A stretch of 64,000 nucleotides of DNA, from the NCBI GenBank assembly GCA_963801985.1, contig CAWDGV010000012.1:372001-436000 (forward strand), in the 5' to 3' direction. A program made the translations under genes and the position numbers. This document shows positions 27,079-35,846 of the stretch, in pieces. Positions within the stretch are counted from its first letter, which is position 1, and every line of letters starts with the position of its first letter. The notes below the pieces were generated by a model. That model saw nothing but the letters and a program-made list of their open reading frames with translations. It searched no databases and was not told the origin of the DNA. The stretch comes from JABDQZ01 sp963801985 (GTDB lineage Bacteria > Pseudomonadota > Gammaproteobacteria > Chromatiales > Chromatiaceae).

Positions 27079-27964
27079 ATGGGTCTTTATAATAAAATGT
27101 ACTTGGACCAAGCGGCAGGATTACGACAAATGACACAATCAAAACCGGTGCAGGTTATTGCTGTCAGCGGGGGGAAAGGTGGCGTAGGTAAAACCAATGT
27201 CTCTATCAACCTTGCTGTTTCACTGGCAGAAATCGGTAGAAAGGTTATGGTGCTGGATGCGGATCTTGGCCTGGCCAATATTGATGTCGTTCTCGGTCTG
27301 CATCCCAAGTTTGATTTGTCACATGTTATGCGTGGTGAAAAAGACCTCGATGAAATCATTATCGATGGGCCTGCAGGTATCCGTTTGATTCCCGGGGCTT
27401 CCGGTATTCAGCATATGGCTGAGTTATCTCCTGCCGAGCATGCCGGTATTATTTCGGCTTTCAGTGAAATGGGATCCGATATTGATACCCTGATTGTAGA
27501 TACTGCCGCCGGGATTTCCGATACCGTTATCAGCTTCACCCGGGCCTCACAGGAAGTCATTGTCGTTGTCTGTGACGAGCCCGCATCAATTACTGACGCA
27601 TACGCTATAATAAAACTGCTCAACAAGGAATATGGCAGCACCCGTTTTCGGGTACTTGGCAAATATGGTGCGCACAGCCCAGGAGGGCAGGGATTTGTAT
27701 AACAAGATGTGCGCGGTTACAGATCGCTATCTGGATGTCATGCTGAGTTTCATGGGGGCTATACCTTATGATGAAAGCCTGAAAAAAGCCGTTAAAAGCC
27801 AGAAACCGGTTGTGATAGCCTTTCCTCGGAGCAAAGCCGCCCAGGCATTTAAGAACCTGGCAAGAAAAGTTGAGGCCTGGCCACCACCGCAGGGTGCCAA
27901 TGGCCAGATGCAATTCTTTGTAGAGCGGTTGGTGCAATATACAAGCGGATATGGGGAGATATAA
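27079..27964 (+). CDS. flhG: MinD-like ATPase FlhG/FleN, interrupted by an apparent +1 frameshift
   Basis: FlhG limits flagellar number and stimulates FlhF through an N-terminal DQA-type helix, seen here as LDQAAGLRQM. A deviant Walker A, SGGKGGVGKTN, and Walker B regions (LDADLGLANIDVVLG; LIVDTAAGIS) follow. The frame from 27079 runs to a stop at 27702 and loses similarity after RFRVL near 27657. The rest of the protein, LANMVRTAQEGRDLYNKM to FPRSKAAQAFKNLARKVEAWP, continues in the next frame to 27964. Removing one T from CTT at 27655-27657 restores RVLANMVR. The lesion may be a sequencing error, a mutation or, less likely, programmed frameshifting. The start could also be ATG 27097. Confidence 0.88.
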
Positions 27965-28729
27965 ATGAATGGACTGGCAAGTTACCAGGCTGTTCAGGAA
28001 CAGAATTTCGACGACCTGGTCAATAAACATGCCGGGCTCGTCAAGCGTATTGCTTATCACTTGATGAATCGTTTGCCGCCCAGCGTACAGTCTGAAGATC
28101 TGATTCAGGCTGGCATGATGGGCTTGCTAGAAGCTGGCAAGAACTACGACTCCAACCAGGGGGCCAGTTTTGAAACTTATGCCGGTATCCGGATTCGTGG
28201 CGCCATGCTTGATGAGATACGCCGCAGTGACTGGACGCCACGCTCTGTCCATCGCAAAGCAAGAATGGTTGCTGATGCGATGCGCGAGATTGAAAATACT
28301 GAAGGCCGGGATGCCCGTGATGTTGAAGTGGCTGACACACTCAATATTTCACTGGATGAGTATCATTCTATTCTTAAAGATGCTTCCGGATCGCGCATAT
28401 TCAGTTTCGATGAACTGGTTGCGCTCGGTGAAGTTGGCGGCAGCCAGGACGATCACGCCTCTCTTTCATCCAATGTCCAGACTCCAGTTGACGGACTGGA
28501 ACGGGATGATTTCAAAAAAGCTCTTGCTTACGCTATTTCAGGACTGCCGGAACGCGAGCGTCTGGTTGTTGCCCTGTATTACGACGAAGAATTGAATTTA
28601 CGTGAAATCGGTCAGGTTCTGGGCGTCAGTGAATCGAGAGTCTGTCAGATACACAGTCAGGCAGCTATGCGTTTACGTGCCAGAATGAGCAGCTGGCTGC
28701 CGGAATTCCACGAAAAATTCAATCCCTGA
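27965..28729 (+). CDS. fliA: Flagellar RNA polymerase sigma-28 factor FliA
   Basis: A 254-residue sigma-70-family factor for late flagellar and chemotaxis genes. Region 2 is seen in HAGLVKRIAYHLMNRLPPSVQSEDLIQAGMMGLLEA and GASFETYAGIRIRGAMLDEIRRSDWTPRS, and region 4 in LPERERLVVALYYDEELNLREIGQVLGVSESRVCQIHSQA. The ATG follows the flhG stop directly. A sigma-28 promoter lies just downstream, in front of cheY. Confidence 0.97.
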   Translation: MNGLASYQAVQEQNFDDLVNKHAGLVKRIAYHLMNRLPPSVQSEDLIQAGMMGLLEAGKNYDSNQGASFETYAGIRIRGAMLDEIRRSDWTPRSVHRKARMVADAMREIENTEGRDARDVEVADTLNISLDEYHSILKDASGSRIFSFDELVALGEVGGSQDDHASLSSNVQTPVDGLERDDFKKALAYAISGLPERERLVVALYYDEELNLREIGQVLGVSESRVCQIHSQAAMRLRARMSSWLPEFHEKFNP

Positions 28730-28769
28730 TTTTTTTCTTGATTTTAAAGAAAAAACGTTAAAAAAAGCC

Positions 28770-28797
28770 TAAAGATTCTTCTCCTGGTGGCCGATAG
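28770..28797 (+). promoter_or_regulatory. Sigma-28 (FliA) promoter for the cheY operon
   Basis: TAAA at 28770-28773 and GCCGATAG at 28790-28797 match the FliA consensus TAAA-N15-GCCGATAA with one mismatch and a spacer one base longer. It lies about 45 bases upstream of the cheY start and right after fliA, consistent with late-class expression of the chemotaxis genes. Confidence 0.75.
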
Positions 28798-28841
28798 GCC
28801 TTCTATAGTTTATTAATTCTTTCGACAGTCCGGAGGTTGCG

Positions 28842-29228
28842 TTGGACAAAAATATGAAAATTCTGGTTGTAGATGATTTTTCTACTATGCGCAGAATCGT
28901 TAAAAACCTGCTGGGAGACCTGGGCTTCAAAAATATTGAAGAAGCTGACGATGGCAATACTGCGTTACCGAAACTGCAATCTGGAAACTTTGATTTTCTT
29001 GTAACTGACTGGAATATGCCTGGCATGACAGGCATCGATCTTTTAAAAGCGGTCAGGGCCGATCCAAACCTGGCATCACTGCCTGTTTTAATGGTTACTG
29101 CTGAATCCAAAAGAGAGCAGATAATTGAGGCTGCCCAGGCTGGTGTAAACGGTTATGTCGTCAAGCCATTTACTGCGGGTACGCTGGAAGAAAAAATCAA
29201 TAAAATTTTTGAACGGGTAAATGGTTGA
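28842..29228 (+). CDS. cheY: Chemotaxis response regulator CheY
   Basis: A 128-residue single receiver domain that carries the phosphoryl group from CheA to FliM. The acidic pair VVDDFSTMRRIVKNLL, the phospho-acceptor Asp in LVTDWNMPGM, the Thr of MVTAES and the Lys of VVKPF are all present. The TTG start at 28842 is favoured because GGAGG at 28832-28836 is correctly spaced for it, whereas the ATG at 28854 is 17 bases away. Confidence 0.96.
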   Translation: MDKNMKILVVDDFSTMRRIVKNLLGDLGFKNIEEADDGNTALPKLQSGNFDFLVTDWNMPGMTGIDLLKAVRADPNLASLPVLMVTAESKREQIIEAAQAGVNGYVVKPFTAGTLEEKINKIFERVNG

Positions 29229-29236
29229 TAGAAACA

Positions 29237-29998
29237 ATGCAGGATTCTGAAAAGCCAGCAATGGATACAGCAGTGAAATTGGAATTGGCTCGTCGCCTGG
29301 TTGCTGAACTGGAAGCGGGTGACAGCATCATGGCTTCTTCAACAATCTCTGAACTGGGTGAAAACGGCCAGGTAAATAGTTCGCTGTTCCAGGAAGTGGG
29401 GCGGCTGACGCGTGAATTGCATGAAGCAATTAATGGCTTTGTGCTGGATACCTCAATGGCTGAGATGGTTCAGGTTGATATGCCGGATGCTGCTGAGCGT
29501 TTGCAATATGTCATTAAAACGACTGAACAGGCTGCACACCAGACACTCGAAGCACTGGAAGAAGCCATGCCTGTTTCTGAAAGACTGAAGTCAAAGGCAG
29601 ATCGTCTCAATGAACAGTGGGGCAAGTTTTTACAGCGTGAATTGACGGTAGAAGACTTCAAGTCGCTCAGTGGAGAGCTCAGTGAATTTTTAAAACAGTC
29701 AGTTGATGACAGTACTGAACTGCATAATAAAATGAATGAAATCATGATGGCACAGGGATTTCAGGATATTACCGGGCAGATTATTAAAAAGGTTATCGTG
29801 CTGGTGCAGGATGTTGAAAGCCGGCTTATTCACCTGGTCAAGCTGGCTGGTAATGTACACACCAGTAAAGATGATGAAGAACTGAAAAAACAAAAAATGG
29901 CGATAGAAGATGGTCCTGCGGTACCGGGCGTCACTCAGTCGCAGGTCGTCAGTGGCCAGGATGATGTTGATGACTTGTTATCAAGTCTTGGTTTTTAG
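29237..29998 (+). CDS. cheZ: CheY-P phosphatase CheZ
   Basis: A 253-residue, mostly helical protein that dephosphorylates CheY-P. The catalytic helix region is visible as NEIMMAQGFQDITGQIIKKVI, where the Gln of GFQDITGQ inserts in the CheY active site. The C-terminal DDVDDLLSSLGF tail is the usual CheY-binding peptide. The start may be TTG 29225, overlapping the cheY stop, or ATG 29237; I list the ATG. Confidence 0.93.
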   Translation: MQDSEKPAMDTAVKLELARRLVAELEAGDSIMASSTISELGENGQVNSSLFQEVGRLTRELHEAINGFVLDTSMAEMVQVDMPDAAERLQYVIKTTEQAAHQTLEALEEAMPVSERLKSKADRLNEQWGKFLQRELTVEDFKSLSGELSEFLKQSVDDSTELHNKMNEIMMAQGFQDITGQIIKKVIVLVQDVESRLIHLVKLAGNVHTSKDDEELKKQKMAIEDGPAVPGVTQSQVVSGQDDVDDLLSSLGF

Positions 29999-30040
29999 AC
30001 AGCAATATAATTACAACAGTGTCGAAAAAAGGAGTGGGTG

Positions 30041-32236
30041 ATGCCTCTTGACCTGAATGATGAAATTCTTCAGGACTTTCTTGTAGAAGGTGGAGAGATT
30101 CTGGAAGAGCTCAATGAGCAGCTTGTAGATCTGGAACAAACACCTGACGACCCGGATTTACTCAATGCGGTATTCAGGGGATTCCACACGATTAAAGGCG
30201 GCGCCGGCTTTTTAAATATCGAAGCCCTGGTTGAAGTCTGTCACAGTGCCGAGAATGTCTTTGATGTACTCAGACAGGGAAAACGTCATGTCAATGCCGA
30301 CCTGATGGATGCGGTTCTGCAGGTTATTGACGCAGTTAATGCCATGTTTGCCGGTATCCAGGAAGGTGTCGAGCCTGAACATGTCGAGCCTGCGCTGATT
30401 GATACATTAAACAGGCTGGCAGTTCCGGAAGATGAGGAGCCCGCAGCTGAGGCAGAGGCGTCAGCCGCCGAAATACCCGCAGAGGAAGAATCTCCAGCCA
30501 TGTCGAGCAATGCTGAAGAGGCACTGGATGAATTGCTGAGTGTCGCCAGTTCCGATGAACCGGTTGCCGCTGGTGGTGACGACATCACCGAAGAAGAGTT
30601 TGAAAACCTGCTGGATGAATTACATGGTGAAGGTAAATTCACTGCGCCAGCAGCAGGCGCCGCCAAAACAACTGCCGCTGCAGCATCAGCCGGCACTGAC
30701 AAGTCTGAAGAAATCTCTGAAGAAGAATTCGAAAACCTGCTGGATGAGTTGCATGGCAAGGGCAAATTCAAGGCACCGGCCAAGCAAGATAAACCTGTAG
30801 CCAGTGCCAAGCCCTCTGCGGATGAAATTACAGAAGACGAATTTGAAAGCCTGCTGGATGATATTCATGGCAAGGGTAAATTCAAGGCGCCAGACCCGGC
30901 CTCTCAAACACCAGCCGCTAAAGCACCTGCGAAAGCAGCAAAACCCGCCGAACCTGTAAAGAAAGCCGCGCCGGCAAAAAAAGCTGCAGCCAAACCCAAG
31001 GCAGAAGAGAAACCGGCTGCAAAACCCGAAGTGAAAAAAGCACCGGCTGCAGCGGCCAAGTCACCTCCAGCTGAAACTACAGTCCGTGTTGATACCCAGC
31101 GTCTTGATGACATCATGAACATGGTGGGGGAGCTGGTACTGGTACGTAACCGACTGGCGACTTTGAAAGCTTCCATGGAAAACGAAGAAGTTGCCACGGT
31201 GGTATCCAACCTGGATGTGGTAACTTCTGATCTGCAACTTGCCGTTATGAAGACGCGCATGCAGCCGATCAAGAAAGTTTTTGGCCGTTTCCCGCGTGTT
31301 GTACGTGACCTGGCGAGATCCCTTAACAAGGAAATCGACCTGGAAATGGAAGGTGAAGATACTGACCTGGATAAAAACCTGGTCGAAGCCCTGGCAGACC
31401 CGCTGGTTCACCTGGTGCGTAACTCTGTCGATCATGGTATCGAGATGCCGGATGATCGTGAGGCTGCCGGTAAACCCCGCAAGGGCCGCGTGCTTTTATC
31501 GGCATTGCAGGAAGGCGATCACATTGTGCTTTCCATTATGGATGATGGTAAAGGTATGGATGCCGAGGTTTTACGTGGTCTGGCTGTTGAACGTGGCATG
31601 ATGGATGCGGAAGCTGCGGCACGCCTGGATAACAAGGAATGTTATAACCTGATTTTCCATCCCGGCTTTTCAACCAAGAAAGAAATATCGGATATCTCCG
31701 GACGCGGCGTCGGTATGGATGTGGTTAAGACCCGTATCGCGCAGATGAATGGTTCTGTCGAGGTAGATTCGGAGATGGGCAAGGGCTCCATTATTACGGT
31801 TAAACTGCCACTGACACTGGCGATTCTGCCAACCTTGATGGTTATGCTTGGCCGCCAGCCATTTGCTTTACCACTTGCCAGTGTTGTTGAGATTTTCAAC
31901 CTGGATCTTACCAAGACCAATATTGTCGATGGCCAATTGACTATTCGTGTAAGAGGTCGTGCCTTGCCACTGTTCTATCTCAGGGAATGGCTGATAAAAG
32001 ACGGTGCTCCACCGGATTACAGTGATGGTGGTGGACATGTGGTTATCGTGAATGTGGCAAATGTACAGGTAGGCCTGGTGGTTGATCATCTGATCGGACA
32101 GGAAGAGGTGGTTATCAAGCCGTTGGGTGCCCTGTTGCAGGGACTTGAAGGAATGGCTGGTGCGACGATCACAGGTGATGGCAATATCGCCCTGATCATG
32201 GATGTACCCGGCCTCATGCGTAAATATGCCAAGTGA
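30041..32236 (+). CDS. cheA: Chemotaxis histidine kinase CheA with three internal repeats
   Basis: A 731-residue kinase. P1 (HPt) has phospho-accepting His49 in FHTIKGGAGFL. A long acidic and Ala/Pro/Lys-rich linker (about 130-345) replaces a clear P2 and contains three 24-residue repeats with the core EEFENLLDELHGKGKF. P3 dimerisation (RLDDIMNMVGELVLVRNRL), the P4 ATPase (HLVRNSVDHGIEMPDDR, DDGKGMD, GRGVGMDVVKT) and the P5 CheW-like domain follow. The ATG at 30041 follows GGAGTGGG. Located between cheZ and cheB. Confidence 0.96.
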   Translation: MPLDLNDEILQDFLVEGGEILEELNEQLVDLEQTPDDPDLLNAVFRGFHTIKGGAGFLNIEALVEVCHSAENVFDVLRQGKRHVNADLMDAVLQVIDAVNAMFAGIQEGVEPEHVEPALIDTLNRLAVPEDEEPAAEAEASAAEIPAEEESPAMSSNAEEALDELLSVASSDEPVAAGGDDITEEEFENLLDELHGEGKFTAPAAGAAKTTAAAASAGTDKSEEISEEEFENLLDELHGKGKFKAPAKQDKPVASAKPSADEITEDEFESLLDDIHGKGKFKAPDPASQTPAAKAPAKAAKPAEPVKKAAPAKKAAAKPKAEEKPAAKPEVKKAPAAAAKSPPAETTVRVDTQRLDDIMNMVGELVLVRNRLATLKASMENEEVATVVSNLDVVTSDLQLAVMKTRMQPIKKVFGRFPRVVRDLARSLNKEIDLEMEGEDTDLDKNLVEALADPLVHLVRNSVDHGIEMPDDREAAGKPRKGRVLLSALQEGDHIVLSIMDDGKGMDAEVLRGLAVERGMMDAEAAARLDNKECYNLIFHPGFSTKKEISDISGRGVGMDVVKTRIAQMNGSVEVDSEMGKGSIITVKLPLTLAILPTLMVMLGRQPFALPLASVVEIFNLDLTKTNIVDGQLTIRVRGRALPLFYLREWLIKDGAPPDYSDGGGHVVIVNVANVQVGLVVDHLIGQEEVVIKPLGALLQGLEGMAGATITGDGNIALIMDVPGLMRKYAK
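30578..30892 (+). repeat. Three 72-base coding repeats inside cheA
   Basis: Units at 30578-30649, 30707-30778 and 30821-30892 each encode 24 residues of the form (D/E)(D/E)I(T/S)E(E/D)EFE(N/S)LLD(E/D)(L/I)HG(K/E)GKF(K/T)AP. They are separated by Ala-, Pro- and Lys-rich spacers of 57 and 42 bases. Units 2 and 3 are closest at the protein level. They may be short docking helices for a receiver or polar partner. Confidence 0.85.
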
Positions 32237-32276
32237 TTGGTCAAATAGACGAGTTTCAAGGGCAGAGTGATTCTCT

Positions 32277-33383
32277 ATGGGACAACATGTAGATGTCTTG
32301 GTAGTCGACGACTCGGCTTTTTTTCGTCACCGAATAACAGAGATACTGCAGCAGTCTCCAAACATCAATGTGATTGGTACGGCAGTAAATGGCAAGGATG
32401 CTGTTGAAAAAACCATAGAACTGAACCCGGATGTTATCACCATGGATGTCGAAATGCCTGTCATGGACGGTATCGAGGCAGTCCGGCAGATCATGGCTCG
32501 TCATCCAACACCCATTATGATGTTTTCCAACCTGACATCCGAGGGCGCCAAGGTAACACTGGATGCTTTGGATGCCGGTGCTGTTGATTTTCTGAGCAAA
32601 AACTTTTCACCAAGCAGTACCTTCGATGATGCTTATGTGCAATTGCGCGAAAAAGTATCCAACATTGGCTTGAAAACCAACAGGCATACACTCTCAAGAA
32701 AACTGCGTGCAGAGCCGTCTCAGCAGACCAGGACAGCGCCGTCTGTAAGCGGCGCGGTAGCTGTAGCAAAACCTTTGCAGAAAGTTGCTGAAACAGTCCG
32801 TCCTGTCGCCAGAGGTGCTTATCAATTAGTGATTATTGGTGCTTCAACCGGCGGACCGGTTGCCCTGCAAACGGTTTTATCCGAGCTACCGGCCGACTTC
32901 CCTTTACCTGTGGTAGTCATGGTGCATATGCCTGGTACATTTACCACGGCTTATGCCAAAAGGCTGGACGATGTCTGCCAGGTAAAAGTGAAGGAAGCTG
33001 AAGATAATGACCAGTTATTACCTGGCCAGGTATTGTTGGCACCAGGAGGAAAACAACTGTTGGTAGAGAAAAAAGCGGATCGTGCTTTTGTTGAAATCAG
33101 GGACAGCCTGCCAGAACAGACCTATAAGCCAAGTGTTGATGTTGGTTTTGGTTCGGCAGCAAGAAGCTTTGGCAAATCTGTGCTGGCCGTCGTGCTGACG
33201 GGTATGGGAGCGGATGGCAAAATGGGGGCGCAAAAACTCAAGCAGTCCGGTGCCTCCGTCTGGTCGCAGAACCAGGAAACCTGCGTGGTCTACGGAATGC
33301 CGCAGGCTGTGGAAAAGGCAGGCTTATCTGACAAAGTGATGCCAATAGAGATCATTGGCAAACAACTGGTAAAGGTGGTGTGA
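32277..33383 (+). CDS. cheB: Chemotaxis protein-glutamate methylesterase CheB
   Basis: A 368-residue enzyme that demethylates and deamidates chemoreceptors when phosphorylated. The receiver domain has Asp57 in TMDVEMPVMDG. After a linker the methylesterase domain begins at LVIIGASTGGPVAL with catalytic Ser190. The MVHMPGTFTTAYAKRLD segment supplies the catalytic His and the LTGMGADGKMGA segment the Asp. Follows cheA by 40 bases. Confidence 0.95.
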   Translation: MGQHVDVLVVDDSAFFRHRITEILQQSPNINVIGTAVNGKDAVEKTIELNPDVITMDVEMPVMDGIEAVRQIMARHPTPIMMFSNLTSEGAKVTLDALDAGAVDFLSKNFSPSSTFDDAYVQLREKVSNIGLKTNRHTLSRKLRAEPSQQTRTAPSVSGAVAVAKPLQKVAETVRPVARGAYQLVIIGASTGGPVALQTVLSELPADFPLPVVVMVHMPGTFTTAYAKRLDDVCQVKVKEAEDNDQLLPGQVLLAPGGKQLLVEKKADRAFVEIRDSLPEQTYKPSVDVGFGSAARSFGKSVLAVVLTGMGADGKMGAQKLKQSGASVWSQNQETCVVYGMPQAVEKAGLSDKVMPIEIIGKQLVKVV

Positions 33384-33384
33384 T

Positions 33385-34125
33385 ATGGATTTCCTGAGTG
33401 TCATTGGGATATTGATTGCCATGCTGGCCATATTGGGCGGCAACTGGCTTGAAGGTGGGCATGTTGCCTCGTTGCTTAACGGGCCGGCGCTTGCCATCGT
33501 CCTGGGTGGCACAATTGGCGCTATTTTACTGCAGACACCGATTCCGATTTTTGTGCGGGCCATGCGCATGTCGGGTTCTGTATTCCGCCCTCCGAAGCTG
33601 CCGGCAGAAGAAACCATTCAGAAAATTGTTGAATGGAGCAAGATTGCGCGTCGGGATGGCTTACTTGGCCTGGAAAATGCAACCAGAGGTGAAAAAGACC
33701 GATTTGTGCGCAAGGGTGTAGAGCTGCTTGTCGATGGCAATGAGCCGGAAGTTATACGTAATGTACTTGAAGTGGAACTGGACAGTCGTGAGAGTATGGA
33801 TATGCAGGCTACCAAGGTGTTTGAAAGCATGGGTGGCTATGCGCCAACCATTGGTATCCTGGGTGCCGTGATGGGCCTGATTCATGTCATGCAGAACCTG
33901 GGAGACCCGGAAAAGCTTGGTGGCGGTATTGCCACGGCATTTGTTGCCACCATTTATGGCGTTGGACTGGCAAACCTTTTCCTGTTGCCTTTTGCCAACA
34001 AGCTGAAAAACCAGATTGCCCAGCGAACCATGTATCTGGAAATGGTCATCGAGGGCATTGTATCAATAGCCGAGGGTGAAAATCCTCGCCATATCGAGGC
34101 CAAGTTACAGGGCTTTGAACATTAA
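33385..34125 (+). CDS. motC: Flagellar motor stator protein MotC (MotA/PomA family)
   Basis: A 246-residue stator subunit with four transmembrane helices. The N-terminal helix pair (LSVIGILIAMLAILGGNWLEGG; GPALAIVLGGTIGAILLQTP) and the C-terminal pair (YAPTIGILGAVMGLIHVM; ATAFVATIYGVGLANLFLLP) flank a cytoplasmic loop with the charged residues that engage FliG. The position between cheB and motD matches MotC of the Pseudomonas type. Confidence 0.93.
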   Translation: MDFLSVIGILIAMLAILGGNWLEGGHVASLLNGPALAIVLGGTIGAILLQTPIPIFVRAMRMSGSVFRPPKLPAEETIQKIVEWSKIARRDGLLGLENATRGEKDRFVRKGVELLVDGNEPEVIRNVLEVELDSRESMDMQATKVFESMGGYAPTIGILGAVMGLIHVMQNLGDPEKLGGGIATAFVATIYGVGLANLFLLPFANKLKNQIAQRTMYLEMVIEGIVSIAEGENPRHIEAKLQGFEH

Positions 34126-34137
34126 TCCAGGTCGGGA

Positions 34138-35049
34138 ATGTCAGTGGCAAGAACGCGCAAGAAAAAAGTTGAAGAGCCTGAAAACCATGAAAGGTGGCTG
34201 GTCTCGTACGCAGACTTCATTACGCTGTTGTTTGCCTTTTTTGTTGTGATGTATGCCATTTCCTCTGTTAATGAAGGCAAATACCGTGTTTTGTCTGACA
34301 CCATGGTTGAAGCCTTTTCCGATCAGTTAAAGGAACAGCCGCAGATGGAAGCACCTTTGCTGACAACGGATCAGCAGGAAGGCGGCATGCTGGAGCGTGG
34401 TGAAGACCAGATTATTCAGCAGCAACAGACCGGCACCAGCCTGATTGAAATAGGTGAATACCCGGAACAGTCCAACGAGCCGACACCTTCGGATATCGAA
34501 CCGACGGATGACCGGTTGTGGGTGGTTGCCAGTAACCTCGATTCGTCTTTACAGGGTTTTATTGATCAGAAGCTCGTAAAGGTCAATTTACAGGGTGACA
34601 AGATTGAAGTGCAGTTCAGCAGCAAGCTGCTGTTTGGCAGTGGCAGTGCCCGTTTGTCCCCTGAAGCACGCAAGGCTTTCAGGGATATTGCAATCATAGT
34701 CAAGCCCTTGAAAAACAGTATTTTTGTTGAAGGACATACCGATAATGTACCGATCAAGACATTGGCATTTCCTTCCAACTGGGAACTGTCAGCCGCCAGG
34801 GCTGCCAGCGTGGTTGAATACCTGACGCGCCAGGGTCTTGACCCCAGAAGACTGGCGGCGATAGGTTACGGTGAATACCGGCCAATCAGCACTAACGATA
34901 CCGACGAAGGCCGTGGGAAAAACCGTCGCGTTACCCTGGTGCTTCGTTCCGATCAGAAGAGTAGCAATCCTTATGGCGAACTGGGTGTTGAATCCGCCCT
35001 GCCTGACCAGGCTGATGTGCCCTGGGCCGAGTCACCGGGAGGCTTTTGA
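34138..35049 (+). CDS. motD: Flagellar motor stator protein MotD (MotB family)
   Basis: A 303-residue protein. One N-terminal transmembrane helix includes WLVSYADFITLLFAFFVVMYAISSVN, with the ion-carrying Asp in YADF. A long acidic linker precedes an OmpA-like peptidoglycan-binding domain (about 165-280: FVEGHTDNVPIKTLAFPSNWELSAARA, GYGEYRPI, NRRVTLVL). It anchors the MotC/MotD stator to the cell wall. The 3' end overlaps the ParA gene by 4 bases. Confidence 0.94.
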   Translation: MSVARTRKKKVEEPENHERWLVSYADFITLLFAFFVVMYAISSVNEGKYRVLSDTMVEAFSDQLKEQPQMEAPLLTTDQQEGGMLERGEDQIIQQQQTGTSLIEIGEYPEQSNEPTPSDIEPTDDRLWVVASNLDSSLQGFIDQKLVKVNLQGDKIEVQFSSKLLFGSGSARLSPEARKAFRDIAIIVKPLKNSIFVEGHTDNVPIKTLAFPSNWELSAARAASVVEYLTRQGLDPRRLAAIGYGEYRPISTNDTDEGRGKNRRVTLVLRSDQKSSNPYGELGVESALPDQADVPWAESPGGF

Positions 35050-35846
35050 TGAAAGTCTGGACGGTGGCTAACCAGAAAGGAGGAGTCGGTAAAACGACAA
35101 CGACCGTGGCACTGGGTGGGCTACTGGCTGCCTGGGGCTTTAAAACGCTGTTGGTTGATGTCGATCCACATGGCTCAATGACAAGCTACTTCCGCTACGA
35201 TCCGGATGCCCTGGATGAAAGCACTTATTCGTTGTTCCAGGCACTGGCTGAAAAGCGTTACCTGGATCCATCGTCAGTTTTCTGTGATACCGGTACCCCG
35301 GGACTTTCCCTGATGCCGGCATCGGTTGCCCTGGCAACGCTTGACCGCCAGTCAGCAAGATTGGAAGGTATGGGGCTGGTGTTAAAGAATGCCCTGGCCA
35401 AGGTTCAGGATCAATTCGATTATGTTCTGATTGACTGCCCGCCGATGCTGGGCGTATTGCTGATCAATGCTTTGGCCGCCTGCGAACACCTGGTTATTCC
35501 GGTGCAGACCGAGTTTCTGGCAATCAAGGGTCTGGAGCGGATGACGCATACACTGAAAATGGTGCTCAAGGCACGTAAAGCGCCTTTAGCCTATACCATT
35601 GTGCCAACCATGTACGACAAGCGAACACGTGCCTCGATTGACAGTTTGCAGGTGTTGAAGCAAAACTATATGAAACACCTCTGGAATGGCCTGGTGCCGG
35701 TGGATACAAAGTTCCGCGAAGCCAGCCGGGCCGGCATTCCTCCAGCAATATTTGATCCCAAGGCGCGTGGAGTACAGGCTTATACCCGGCTTTTGGAAGA
35801 AATGCTGCAAGGCAGTCTCGGGGTAAGGCATGCCGCAGCTGGGTGA
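35046..35846 (+). CDS. ParA-family ATPase of the chemotaxis cluster (ParC-like)
   Basis: A 266-residue Walker-type ATPase with deviant Walker A NQKGGVGKTTTTVALGGLLAA and the Walker B-like YVLIDCPPMLGVLL. Its place between motD and a CheW-like gene matches the ParC/ParA-like ATPase that positions chemotaxis arrays at the pole in Vibrio and Pseudomonas; that role is inferred from synteny. It overlaps motD (ATGA) and the next gene (17 bases). Confidence 0.9.
   Translation: MMKVWTVANQKGGVGKTTTTVALGGLLAAWGFKTLLVDVDPHGSMTSYFRYDPDALDESTYSLFQALAEKRYLDPSSVFCDTGTPGLSLMPASVALATLDRQSARLEGMGLVLKNALAKVQDQFDYVLIDCPPMLGVLLINALAACEHLVIPVQTEFLAIKGLERMTHTLKMVLKARKAPLAYTIVPTMYDKRTRASIDSLQVLKQNYMKHLWNGLVPVDTKFREASRAGIPPAIFDPKARGVQAYTRLLEEMLQGSLGVRHAAAG

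Noticed and set aside
27652..27664. Programmed +1 frameshift in flhG
   Set aside because: The site lacks an SD-like stimulator, a following stop or rare codon, and re-pairing to TTG is poor. An indel or error is the simpler reading.
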